Source: Gallispira sp964526435 (GTDB lineage: Bacteria; Bacillota; Clostridia; Lachnospirales; CAG-274). From it: a stretch of DNA of 30,622 nucleotides. Both the position numbers and the translations under genes were made by a program. Every line of letters starts with the position of its first letter. Positions within the stretch are counted from its first letter, which is position 1. Below, one piece after another: positions 16,213 to 23,894 of the stretch. The stretch lies in assembly GCA_964526435.1 (NCBI GenBank), contig CAZGIC010000013.1, positions 1 through 30,622 of the forward strand, read 5' to 3'. The notes beneath the pieces are model-generated. The model worked only from the letters and a program-made list of their open reading frames with translations, did not search any database and was not told the origin of the DNA.

Positions 16213-16644
16213 ATGGAAATAAAAACCGCATCTTTAGAAGACTTTGATACTGCATTTGATTTTATCGTCAGCCTCTGGACATACAACACTTATAATAAGG
16301 AAGAAGTTTTTAAAGTATACAGCGAAGTTATAAACGACAAAAATTCATTTGCTTTCTTCCTTATTAATAACGGTAAATATACAGGATTTTGTCACGGCGA
16401 TTACTTCAACACATTTTGGATGTCAGGTTTAACATGTTATGTATCAAGTCTGATTGTAGACGAAAATGAAAGACACAAAGGCTATGGCAAAGCACTTATG
16501 GATCATGCAGTAAAGCTGGCAAAAGAAAAAGGCTGTAAAGCTGTCATACTTGACTCCGGACTTCCGAGGAAATCTGCTCATAGCTTTTATGAAAATTACG
16601 GCTTTGAAAAAAGCTGTTATGGTTTTGAATTTATTTTAAACTAA
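16213..16644 (+). CDS. GNAT-family N-acetyltransferase
   Basis: A 143-residue acetyl-CoA-dependent acyltransferase. The central motif A is clear (SSLIVDENERHKGYGKALMD, about 78-97, with the R-x-K-G-Y-G acetyl-CoA loop), followed by CKAVILDSG and the C-terminal motif B HSFYENYGFEKSCYGFEF. Members acetylate amines, amino acids, antibiotics or protein termini; the acceptor here is unknown. It has AAGGTG before the ATG and follows gabT closely with no terminator between, so the two are probably co-transcribed. The pair ends in a strong terminator. Confidence 0.88.
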   Translation: MEIKTASLEDFDTAFDFIVSLWTYNTYNKEEVFKVYSEVINDKNSFAFFLINNGKYTGFCHGDYFNTFWMSGLTCYVSSLIVDENERHKGYGKALMDHAVKLAKEKGCKAVILDSGLPRKSAHSFYENYGFEKSCYGFEFILN

Positions 16645-16697
16645 TATATTTTATATGTAATTAAACTATATTAAGTTTGTCTGTTTTTGTATTATAA

Positions 16698-16741
16698 AAA
16701 AATCTCAGGTACTTTATTTCACATCTGTACCTGAGATTTTT
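16698..16741. terminator. Bidirectional terminator after the GNAT gene
   Basis: AAAAATCTCAGGTAC (16698-16712) pairs perfectly with GTACCTGAGATTTTT (16727-16741). T runs exist on both strands (the minus-strand side continues TTTTTTTATAA), so it serves gabT-GNAT and can also stop leftward reading from the metal-ATPase unit. The stretch 16645-16963 otherwise holds only the MITE-like element. Confidence 0.88.
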
Positions 16742-16797
16742 AATATAATTAATTATTTTACTATTGTAAATATCCTGAGCCGACGATATACTTAAAA

Positions 16798-16955
16798 TGG
16801 TTCTACAATATTTGACGTGGTCATTATACTGTAATCCACATTATAGGCTCCCTTTTAAGGGAGCTGTCAGCCATAGGCTGACTGTTAGTGAAATTTGACA
16901 AAGTCAAATTTTGCGATATGAGGGTTTTATAAACCACGCTAGTTGACAAAGAACC
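16798..16955. mobile_element. MITE-like palindromic repeat element
   Basis: The element has imperfect terminal inverted repeats (GGTTCT at 16799-16804 and AGAACC at 16950-16955, plus CGTGGT and ACCACG further in). It contains a row of hairpins: GCTCCCTT/AAGGGAGC, GTCAGCC/GGCTGAC and AAATTTGAC/GTCAAATTT. It is flanked by the direct repeat CTTAAAA (16791-16797 and 16956-16962), a candidate target-site duplication. It has no coding capacity. From memory, the GGCTCCC...GTCAGCC...GGCTGACTG layout resembles short palindromic repeats common in gut Clostridia. A search within this genome would show other copies if that is right. Confidence 0.6.
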
Positions 16956-16963
16956 CTTAAAAA

Positions 16964-17134
16964 TCAGAAAACAAAAAGTTTTATAATAGCAGCTATAACA
17001 ATAACAGCCCCTATAGCACTTGTTATAGTATATATTCCTCTTGACTCTTTGTCATGCTTTTCCTTAATCAGGTAAAAAAGACCGCCCAAAAACACCAGAA
17101 TTCCTATAATTAACAAAACTATTGTAATAATCAA
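16964..17134 (-). CDS. Tiny two-helix membrane protein coupled to the metal ATPase
   Basis: A 56-residue hydrophobic protein with two predicted membrane helices (ITIVLLIIGILVFLGGLFYL and YTITSAIGAVIVIAAIIKLF) joined by a short charged loop (KEKHDKESRG). The TTG at 17134 overlaps the ATPase stop (TTGA) and has GGAGG eight bases upstream. An ATG at 17149 gives 61 residues but has no ribosome binding site. The overlap implies translational coupling to the metal pump, so it may be a regulatory or accessory subunit; small membrane partners are known for other P-type ATPases. No family recognised. Confidence 0.7.
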   Translation of the reverse strand: MIITIVLLIIGILVFLGGLFYLIKEKHDKESRGIYTITSAIGAVIVIAAIIKLFVF

Positions 17135-19002
17135 TTTCTTTTCCTCCATTTCAATAACAAAGCTGAATTTACAATAACAATAACAGAACCTGCATTATGT
17201 ACCAAAGCTCCCATAACAGGATTTAAAATACCTGTAATTGCAAGTATGATTGCAATGAAGTTTAAACCCATTGAAAATGTAAGATTGCATTTTATTGTAA
17301 TCATCATTCTCTTTGAAAGACTGAGCAAGTGAGGCAATTCCTTAATATCATCATTTACAAGAACAATGTCAGCAGCCTCTGCCGCTATATCACTTCCAAC
17401 ACCGCCCATTGCAATTCCCGCATAAGCTTTTTTCAATGCAGGGGCATCATTTATGCCATCACCAATCATACATACATTTCTGCTTTCATTCTGATATTTA
17501 TCTATAATATCAAGCTTACTCTCAGGCAGACAGTTAGAATATACTTCATTTATATTAAGCTGTGAAGCAATAGTTTTTGCTGCATTTTCATTATCACCTG
17601 TCAGCAATATGGAATTTACTCCTGCCTCTTTAATTCCTTCTATCATTTTCCCGGAATCTTCTCTTATAGTATCAGCAAGAGCTATAAAACCTGCAAGCTC
17701 ATTATCCACAGCAACAAATATTAATGTACACCCTTTATCAAGATAAATTTCAGCCTCTTTTTTCTCTGTTTCAGAAATACTTATATTTTTGTCATCTAAA
17801 AAAGCTCTGTTGCCTGCAATTATATTTTTACCTTTAACACAAGCTTCTACGCCTCTTCCCGGAATCATTTTAAAGCTTTCAGGCTGAGGAATTTCTGAAT
17901 TTATATTCTTTTTATAATGACTTATTACTGCCTTTCCGAGAGGATGCTCTGACCTTAATTCACTGCAGGCAGCATATGTATACAATTCCTCATCACTTAT
18001 GCTATCTTTAAAACTCAATACTTTTTCAACTCGTGGCTTACCATAAGTAAGCGTTCCTGTTTTATCAAAAGCTATGTCTGTTACAGCAGCAAGTCTTTCA
18101 AGGGCATCTCCTTCCCTTACAAGGAAGCTATGCTTTGTTGCATTGCCTATTGCTGCCATAATTGCTGTAGGTGTCGCAAGAACAAGAGCACATGGACAAA
18201 ATACAACAAGTATTGTAACTGCTCTTATTATTTCTCCGCTTACAAGCCATGTAATAGCAGCCGCACTAAGTGCAATTACAACTATCCACGTTGCCCACCT
18301 GTCAGCAATACCAACAATTTTAGCCTTTCCTGCATCTGCCGACTGAACAAGTCTTATCATTCTCTGTATAGAGCTGTCCTCTCCAACTCTCAGGGCCCTC
18401 ATTTCAAAAGCTCCGAACTGATTTACAGTACCGCTTGATACTTCATCACCTTCATTTTTATCCACGGGCATTGATTCCCCTGTCATTACAGCCTGATTTA
18501 TTGATGTCTGACCGGAAACAATTACACCGTCAACAGGAATAGTTTCTCCGGGCAGAACACGAAGTATATCATTTACCACTATTTTTTCAGGCTCCGTAAT
18601 TATTTCCTTACCATTCACAATTTTTCTTGCAATTGGCGGTGTAAGATTTACAAGTTTTTCAATACCCTCTCTTGCCTTTGCTACAGTGAGATCTTCAAGA
18701 AGGGCTCCCAGCTGCATAATGAATGCAACTTCACCTGCCGCAAAATCCTCACCTATAATTACAGAAGCTATTAAGGCTATTGACACAAGTACATCAGCTT
18801 TAATATCAAACTCCGTCACAAGACCAATTATCGCCTCCAGTATTATAGGTACTCCACACAGCACTATTGCAAACCATGCCGCATCAAAAGGCAGTGGAAC
18901 TAAATCAAATATGCTTATAGCAAGTGCTATTCCCGATACAATAAGAAATATAATATCTCTTTTTGTACCTCCCCATTCAAGTATTTTTTCAAGTTTATCC
19001 AA
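17131..19002 (-). CDS. Heavy-metal translocating P1B-type ATPase
   Basis: A metal-export pump of about 623 residues. Visible in order are two N-terminal helix pairs, the TGES actuator motif, the intramembrane CPC motif (Cys269-Pro-Cys271, CPCALVLATP), the phosphorylation site DKTGTLTYGKP (Asp313), SEHPLGKAV in the nucleotide domain, GDGINDAPALK, and the last helix with ALVHNAGSVIVIVNSALLL. There is no N-terminal CxxC metal-binding domain. The HN and lack of copper-type helix-7/8 residues make the cargo uncertain (Zn, Cd, Mn or Cu). I chose TTG at 19002, with AAGGAG eight bases upstream; an ATG at 19026 lies inside the palindromic operator and has no ribosome site. A CsoR-family sensor gene lies upstream. 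Confidence 0.88.
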   Translation of the reverse strand: MDKLEKILEWGGTKRDIIFLIVSGIALAISIFDLVPLPFDAAWFAIVLCGVPIILEAIIGLVTEFDIKADVLVSIALIASVIIGEDFAAGEVAFIMQLGALLEDLTVAKAREGIEKLVNLTPPIARKIVNGKEIITEPEKIVVNDILRVLPGETIPVDGVIVSGQTSINQAVMTGESMPVDKNEGDEVSSGTVNQFGAFEMRALRVGEDSSIQRMIRLVQSADAGKAKIVGIADRWATWIVVIALSAAAITWLVSGEIIRAVTILVVFCPCALVLATPTAIMAAIGNATKHSFLVREGDALERLAAVTDIAFDKTGTLTYGKPRVEKVLSFKDSISDEELYTYAACSELRSEHPLGKAVISHYKKNINSEIPQPESFKMIPGRGVEACVKGKNIIAGNRAFLDDKNISISETEKKEAEIYLDKGCTLIFVAVDNELAGFIALADTIREDSGKMIEGIKEAGVNSILLTGDNENAAKTIASQLNINEVYSNCLPESKLDIIDKYQNESRNVCMIGDGINDAPALKKAYAGIAMGGVGSDIAAEAADIVLVNDDIKELPHLLSLSKRMMITIKCNLTFSMGLNFIAIILAITGILNPVMGALVHNAGSVIVIVNSALLLKWRKRN

Positions 19003-19020
19003 AACTTTCACTCCTTTCAA

Positions 19021-19070
19021 AAACATATACCCCTATAGGTATTATACCTATAGGGGTATATGTTTGTCAA
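19021..19070 (-). promoter_or_regulatory. Promoter within a perfect 45-bp palindrome (CsoR-type operator)
   Basis: Bases 19021-19065 form a perfect palindrome with 22-bp arms around a single central T. Each half contains ACCCCTATAGGT or its complement, the C-run/G-run type of site bound by CsoR-family sensors. On the minus strand TTGACA (19070-19065), an 18-base spacer and TATAAT (19046-19041, at the dyad centre) form the ATPase promoter. A bound repressor would cover the -10 box and spacer completely. Confidence 0.85.
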
Positions 19071-19075
19071 CATAA

Positions 19076-19115
19076 AAATAAAAAAACGGCTAAAATATTT
19101 AAATTCTAACCGTTT
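19076..19115 (-). terminator. Terminator after the CsoR-family gene
   Basis: AAACGGTTA pairs with TAGCCGTTT (one G-U) on the minus strand and seven T follow. It separates the sensor gene from the ATPase promoter, so the ATPase depends on its own regulated promoter. Confidence 0.8.
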
Positions 19116-19120
19116 CTTTA

Positions 19121-19396
19121 TCAATTCATATTTGCAAACCTTTCTACAGCTTTTGTAAAACTAGCTATTGTCTGATCCGCATCTCCATGTTCAATGCCAT
19201 CCTTTACACAATGCTTTATGTGCCCTTCAAGAACGACCTGACCTGCCTTGTGCAAAGCAGACTTTGCCGCATTTATCTGAGATAAAATATCTTCACAGGG
19301 AACATCTTCATCAATCATTCTGTCAATAGCCTGAACCTGTCCTATAATTTTTTTTAACCTTCTGTGCAGATTATCTGAATCCATACACTGTCTCAT
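19121..19396 (-). CDS. CsoR-family metal-sensing transcriptional repressor
   Basis: A 91-residue all-helical DUF156 protein (RRLKKIIGQVQAIDRMIDED near the N-terminus). The ligand positions of copper-sensing CsoR are present as Cys34 (DVPCEDIL), His59 and Cys63 (GHIKHCV), the Cys-His-Cys set. Nickel/cobalt RcnR has His at the last place and persulfide-sensing CstR lacks the His, so copper is the best reading. The protein is a tetramer that leaves DNA upon metal binding. GGGGAGG lies before the ATG. A fitting operator is at 19021-19065, in front of the ATPase gene. No such site is evident before this gene itself, which may be read from the upstream operon. Confidence 0.9.
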   Translation of the reverse strand: MRQCMDSDNLHRRLKKIIGQVQAIDRMIDEDVPCEDILSQINAAKSALHKAGQVVLEGHIKHCVKDGIEHGDADQTIASFTKAVERFANMN

Positions 19397-19439
19397 TTTA
19401 ACACCTCCCCATAATTTGCTTTATAAGCAAGTTTACAAT

Positions 19440-20357
19440 TTACATATACCCTGCTGCCATTATCACCAAAGGCAGACTCACAGCAGAAAACAATGTAGAT
19501 ATTACATAAATCTCTGAAGCATACACGGCATTTTTATTATACCTTATGGCAAACATTGTACAGGAAGCCCCTACAGGGCAGGCGATTTCAATAATTGATG
19601 TCATTGTAACCACATCATCAGCTCCGAAAAGCTTAAGCAAAAATGCACAGACAACAGGAATAATTATAAGTTTTACAAGACATACATAATAAAGCCTGAT
19701 ATTCTTAAGTCCCTTAATAATATCAGATTGGGCAATTGTTACACCTGCAACAAGCATTGCAAGAGGTGTATTCATATTTGATATGTGATTAAATGCCTCA
19801 CTTGCTTCTTTAAAAACAGAAATCTTAAAACAGAAACAAATTATTCCAAGTACAGCGGCAATTACGCAAGGTGAAAATATACCTTTTATTATAACCATTT
19901 TATCTCTTTTACCGGTCATAAGCATATACCCCTGTGTCCACAGCAGTATATTAAATACTGCAATATAAGAAGCAAGATAAAAAACACCTTCCTGCCCGAA
20001 TAAAGCACTTATAATAGGTATACCAATAAACCCGCAATTAGAATATATGGCAGATACTCTTTCTATTTCAAAATCCTTTGCTTTTTTGCTTATAACTAAG
20101 TATGATATAACAATTGCAGCAATATGACATATAAAAGCAAAACCTATGCTTATCCACAGCTTTACAAACAGCTCATGAGTAAACTCCATTTGAAAACTCA
20201 TAAATATTACAATAGGATTTACTATAAGCAAAAGCAGATCAGATAATGCAGAGTTTCCTTCCTTTGTAACAATTTTCGTCTTATATGCAATGATACCAAC
20301 TATAAGTATGATAAACATTACAATCATTTTTCTGAAAGTAATAATTGCAAGATCCAT
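19440..20357 (-). CDS. AEC-family (auxin efflux carrier-like) transporter
   Basis: A 305-residue membrane protein with about ten hydrophobic helices, of the AEC family, whose bacterial members move organic acids such as malate or malonate. Typical parts are the opening helix with GIIAYKTKIVTKEG, the SDLLLLIVNPIVIFMSF stretch, and the central IYSNCGFIGIPIISALFG with its Asn and Pro near the transport site. The second half repeats the pattern (NTPLAMLVAGVTIAQSDI, then ACPVGASCTMFAIRY). The ATG at 20357 has AGGAGG nine bases upstream; a longer frame is open but lacks a site. It follows ybaK by 17 bases. The substrate is unknown. Confidence 0.85.
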   Translation of the reverse strand: MDLAIITFRKMIVMFIILIVGIIAYKTKIVTKEGNSALSDLLLLIVNPIVIFMSFQMEFTHELFVKLWISIGFAFICHIAAIVISYLVISKKAKDFEIERVSAIYSNCGFIGIPIISALFGQEGVFYLASYIAVFNILLWTQGYMLMTGKRDKMVIIKGIFSPCVIAAVLGIICFCFKISVFKEASEAFNHISNMNTPLAMLVAGVTIAQSDIIKGLKNIRLYYVCLVKLIIIPVVCAFLLKLFGADDVVTMTSIIEIACPVGASCTMFAIRYNKNAVYASEIYVISTLFSAVSLPLVIMAAGYM

Positions 20358-20374
20358 ATTATACTGCCTCCTGA

Positions 20375-20863
20375 TCACTTTATTATATCGTCAAATTTCC
20401 CCTTTACAACTTTCACAAGATCCTTTGGATTTAATATTATCTGCGAGCCTATTCTTCCGCCACTTATAATAATTTTATCACGGCTTTCGGCACTTTTGTC
20501 AACAACGGTTACATATTGCTTTTTCATTCCCAGAGGAGTACATCCGCCTCTGATATATCCCGTAATTTTGTTAATATCCTTAACGTGTATCATTTCTACA
20601 GACTTTTCACCTACAGCCTTTGCAGCCTTTTTAAGGTCAAGCTCTTCAGCAACAGGAATAACAAAAACGTAGTATTCCCTGCTTTTTCCCTCTGTCACAA
20701 GGGTTTTGTATGACTGTTCCGGATCCTGCCCGTTGTGTTCAGCAACAGTAATTCCGTCAATAAATTCATCACACTCATATGTATTTATTTCAAATTCAAT
20801 GTTATTTTTTTCGAGTATTCTCATAGCATTAGTCTTTATGTCCTTATCCTTTGACTTAGCCAT
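20375..20863 (-). CDS. ybaK: Cys-tRNA(Pro)/Cys-tRNA(Cys) deacylase YbaK/EbsC
   Basis: A 162-residue cytosolic editing enzyme that removes cysteine wrongly attached to tRNA-Pro. The family start (KTNAMRILEKNNIEFEINTY), the VFVIPVAEELDLKKAAKAVG core with its catalytic-site Lys, and GYIRGGCTPLGMKKQ (about 105-119) are all present. The ATG at 20863 lies 8 bases inside the end of the M20 peptidase gene, with AAAGGA upstream, so the two are tightly coupled. It lies in the long proB operon; a link to proline use is tempting because mischarged tRNA-Pro is its substrate, but that is inference. Confidence 0.93.
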   Translation of the reverse strand: MAKSKDKDIKTNAMRILEKNNIEFEINTYECDEFIDGITVAEHNGQDPEQSYKTLVTEGKSREYYVFVIPVAEELDLKKAAKAVGEKSVEMIHVKDINKITGYIRGGCTPLGMKKQYVTVVDKSAESRDKIIISGGRIGSQIILNPKDLVKVVKGKFDDIIK

Positions 20864-21956
20864 TTTCAACAATTCCTTTCATAACATTTATACCTGTTTC
20901 AATTATATAATCAGGAAAATCATATTCCTTTGTATGAAGTCCGGGGTATTCCTCCCCGTCACCTATACCAATGAAAGCTCCCTTTGTTATTTTAAGATAT
21001 TCGCCAAAATCCTCTGACCACCTGAATGGTTTATCCATTATAATAGCATCCAAATCTTCACAGCATTTTATAACTTTGTCAACAGACTCACTGTGATTTA
21101 CAGTTGCCCCAAATTCTTCAATAAATTTAATTTCAAATTCAAGAGAATATTTTTCACAGCATTTTTTCACAAAATCACAAAGGCTTTCCTTTGCTTCATT
21201 ATATTCATCTTCTCTTTCTCCTCTCAGAGTAATCATTACCCTGCCCTGACCTGCTGATGTTCCATAGGCTTCTTCACCTATTTCAACGCCTACAATTGTA
21301 GCAAGAACAATACCCTTATGCTCCCTTTCATTTAAGTTTTTTACACAGTCTATTATTTCCCCGGCAGCAAAAGAAGGATTTATTCCAATTTCAGGATAAG
21401 CTGCATGTGTAACCTTACCTTTCAGGCTAATTTCAATTCCCGTTGATGCACAGGCAAAGGTACCGTATTTCAAAAGAAGAGCATTTTTTCTGTATCCAGG
21501 AATATTGTGAAATCCGTATATCTCATCAATACTATTTTCTCTTATAAAATCAAGACAAATCTTACTGCCTTTTCCAGTTTCCTCAGCAGGCTGAAATAAG
21601 AAATAAATATTTTTATCAATATTCATTTTATCTGCTTCAAGTATCATACCGCAAAGCATTGCACAGTGCCCGTCATGTCCGCATTTGTGAGAAATCCCCT
21701 TATTGACAGAACAATATTCTATTTCAATACCCTCATCAATAGGCAATGCATCCATATCCGCCCTGAAAGCAATATTTCTGCAATTACTTCCTTTATATTT
21801 AAAAGCATAAAAATACTTTCCCTTGTCTGCAATTTCAAGGGAAGTATTTTCCTCAATAAAGCTTTTTATTATATTCATTGTTTCACTTTCACAGCCCGAT
21901 AACTCCGCATTCTGATGAAGTCTGTGTCTTAAATCAACTATATTTTTCATAACCAT
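20856..21956 (-). CDS. M20D-family amidohydrolase (N-acyl-amino acid hydrolase)
   Basis: A 366-residue metal-dependent hydrolase of the aminoacylase/hippurate hydrolase group. It shows RADMDALPI (first metal region, about 65-73), HKCGHDGHCAML (Cys and His ligands), QPAEETGKGS (Glu base), GFHNIPG, the dimerisation domain in the middle (GKVTHAAYPEIGINP), SEDFGEY and the terminal LHTKEYDFPD. The family removes acyl groups from amino acids or related compounds. Here one gene of the proB-proA operon region carries it, between sfsA and ybaK. It may recycle N-acylated amino acids, but the substrate is not visible. The ribosome site (GAGGG) is weak. Confidence 0.9.
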   Translation of the reverse strand: MVMKNIVDLRHRLHQNAELSGCESETMNIIKSFIEENTSLEIADKGKYFYAFKYKGSNCRNIAFRADMDALPIDEGIEIEYCSVNKGISHKCGHDGHCAMLCGMILEADKMNIDKNIYFLFQPAEETGKGSKICLDFIRENSIDEIYGFHNIPGYRKNALLLKYGTFACASTGIEISLKGKVTHAAYPEIGINPSFAAGEIIDCVKNLNEREHKGIVLATIVGVEIGEEAYGTSAGQGRVMITLRGEREDEYNEAKESLCDFVKKCCEKYSLEFEIKFIEEFGATVNHSESVDKVIKCCEDLDAIIMDKPFRWSEDFGEYLKITKGAFIGIGDGEEYPGLHTKEYDFPDYIIETGINVMKGIVENG

Positions 21957-21965
21957 TTCTGCCCT

Positions 21966-22649
21966 CTACAGCCTTATCTCAACTTTCTTATCCCTGAGCA
22001 AAACCTCATCCTCACTAACAAAGCAGTCATAGCTAAGAACATTGACTCCCTCTCTGCTGACTTCTCTAAGCTTCTCGGCAAAAGCCTTATGATTTTTTTC
22101 ATTTGGCACAAAATAGTCTACATCACTCATCTGTACCACAAATATTACATAAGACTTATAACCTTCATGTACTGCTTTTCTAAGCTCATCAAGGTGCTTT
22201 ACTGCTCTTTCACTTGGTGCATCGGGAAAGCTTACAACATTGTCATTTTCAAGAGTAACACCCTTAACCTCAATAAAAGCTCTTTCACTTCCTCTTTCCA
22301 TATAAAAATCAAAACGTGACTTGCCATATTTATATTCTCTCTTTAAAAATGTTACATTATCAAATATAATTTTATTTTTTATAGCTTCCTCCACAACCTT
22401 GTTAGGTGCCTGAGAATCCATATTTACAAGCCTTCCGCCCTTGTCAACTGTCACAAGAGAAAATTTCGTCTTTCTTTCAGGATTTGTACTCGGCTCAAGG
22501 TAAACCCTTGCTCCTTCTGTCAGAAGTTCTCTGCATCTTCCGGTATTTTTAACGTGACACACTTCTTCTTTTCCATTAATTTCAACATGGGCAATAAATC
22601 TGTTGTCACGTTTTATAAATCTTCCTTCGACAATATTTTTATACTTCAT
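21966..22649 (-). CDS. sfsA: SfsA family protein
   Basis: A 227-residue protein of the sugar fermentation stimulation family. It shows the N-terminal OB-like part (FIKRDNRFIAHVEINGKEEV, then CHVKNTGRCREL) and the nuclease-like core with SRFDFYMERGSERAFIEVKG (Asp, Glu and Lys in the PD-(D/E)XK arrangement) and FPDAPSERAVKHLDEL. The E. coli protein was first described as a maltose-gene regulator with DNA-binding ability; its true role is unclear. Its ATG overlaps the proA stop by four bases (ATGA), indicating coupled translation. Confidence 0.93.
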   Translation of the reverse strand: MKYKNIVEGRFIKRDNRFIAHVEINGKEEVCHVKNTGRCRELLTEGARVYLEPSTNPERKTKFSLVTVDKGGRLVNMDSQAPNKVVEEAIKNKIIFDNVTFLKREYKYGKSRFDFYMERGSERAFIEVKGVTLENDNVVSFPDAPSERAVKHLDELRKAVHEGYKSYVIFVVQMSDVDYFVPNEKNHKAFAEKLREVSREGVNVLSYDCFVSEDEVLLRDKKVEIRL

Positions 22650-23893
22650 TCTCTTATCTGACCATTGCCGTATATTAAATACTTGGTAGCTGTCAGTTCC
22701 TTAAGTCCCATAGGTCCTCTTGCATGAAGCTTTTGTGTGCTTATTCCTATTTCTGCACCAAAACCAAATTCATTGCCGTCTGTAAATCTTGTTGAAGCGT
22801 TTACATAAACAGCAGCAGAATCAATTTCCTGTAAAAATCTCTGTGTATTTGTATAGCTTTCACTTACGATACATTCGGAATGTCCCGTTGAATACTTTGT
22901 AATATGGTCAATAGCCTCATCAATACCCTTTACAACCTTTACAGCAAGGATATAGTCAAGATATTCTGTTGCCCAGTCCTCTTCTGCTGCATCTTTAACA
23001 TCATTTACAACAGCCTTTACAGCCTTGTCGCCTCTTATTTCAACATTCTTTTCCCTTAAAGCTTTTATAGCCACAGGCAGAAATTTTTCAGCAATGTTTT
23101 CATGTACAAGAAGAGTTTCTGCAGCGTTACAAACTCCGGGTCTTTGAGCCTTCGCATTTACTATTATGTTTACAGCCATATCCATATCAGCACTTTCGTC
23201 AACAAACACATGACAGTTTCCTACACCTGTTTCAATAACAGGCACAGTTGAATTCTGAACAACAGACTGTATAAGTCCTGCTCCGCCCCTTGGAATAAGC
23301 ACATCAATATATCCGTTCATTTTCATCATAGCAGTGGCACTTTCCCTTGATGTGTCTTCAATAAGCTGTACAATATTTTCATCTACACCAAGTTCACTTA
23401 TAGTCTTTTTAAATACCGCTATAGTTGCCTTATTTGAATTTATTGCTTCTTTTCCGCCTCTTAAAATTACAGCACTTCCCGCTTTAAGGCAAAGTCCGAA
23501 AGCATCTGATGTAACATTAGGTCTTGCCTCATAAATTATACCTATAACACCCATTGGAACTCTCTTTTGCCCCACAACAAGTCCGTTTGGAAGAGTTTTC
23601 ATATTTATTATTTCACCTATAGGGTCAGGAAGCTTTGCTATCTGTTCAAGTCCGTCAGCCATTCCGTAAATTCTGTCTTTACTTAAAGCAAGCCTGTCAA
23701 TAATAGAACCTTTAAGCCCTGCCTTCCTGCCGTTTTCAAGGTCAGTTTCATTAGCCTTTAATATTTCTTCATAGTTATCCCTTAAAGCCTTTGCTGTCTT
23801 TAATAAAATCTCATTTTTTTCTGCTGTTGTAAGCTTCCCCAACGCTCTTTTTGCAGCCAAAGCTCTTTCACCGATTTCCTTTAAACCATTCAT
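22646..23893 (-). CDS. proA: Gamma-glutamyl phosphate reductase (glutamate-5-semialdehyde dehydrogenase)
   Basis: The second enzyme of proline synthesis, reducing gamma-glutamyl phosphate to glutamate-5-semialdehyde with NADPH. The 415 residues have the family start (LGKLTTAEKNEILL), PNGLVVGQKRVPMGVIGIIY, the nucleotide-binding stretch, the catalytic Cys in RPGVCNAAETLL, and the ending RGPMGLKELTATKYLIYGNG. GGAGGG lies before the ATG. It follows a 5-formyl-THF cyclo-ligase gene by one base rather than proB directly, and overlaps sfsA by four bases. Confidence 0.97.
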   Translation of the reverse strand: MNGLKEIGERALAAKRALGKLTTAEKNEILLKTAKALRDNYEEILKANETDLENGRKAGLKGSIIDRLALSKDRIYGMADGLEQIAKLPDPIGEIINMKTLPNGLVVGQKRVPMGVIGIIYEARPNVTSDAFGLCLKAGSAVILRGGKEAINSNKATIAVFKKTISELGVDENIVQLIEDTSRESATAMMKMNGYIDVLIPRGGAGLIQSVVQNSTVPVIETGVGNCHVFVDESADMDMAVNIIVNAKAQRPGVCNAAETLLVHENIAEKFLPVAIKALREKNVEIRGDKAVKAVVNDVKDAAEEDWATEYLDYILAVKVVKGIDEAIDHITKYSTGHSECIVSESYTNTQRFLQEIDSAAVYVNASTRFTDGNEFGFGAEIGISTQKLHARGPMGLKELTATKYLIYGNGQIRE

Positions 23894-23894
23894 T

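Noticed and set aside
16840..16910. A CRISPR-like or repeat array
   Set aside because: The repeats are three different hairpins, not direct repeats with spacers, and no cas genes are present.
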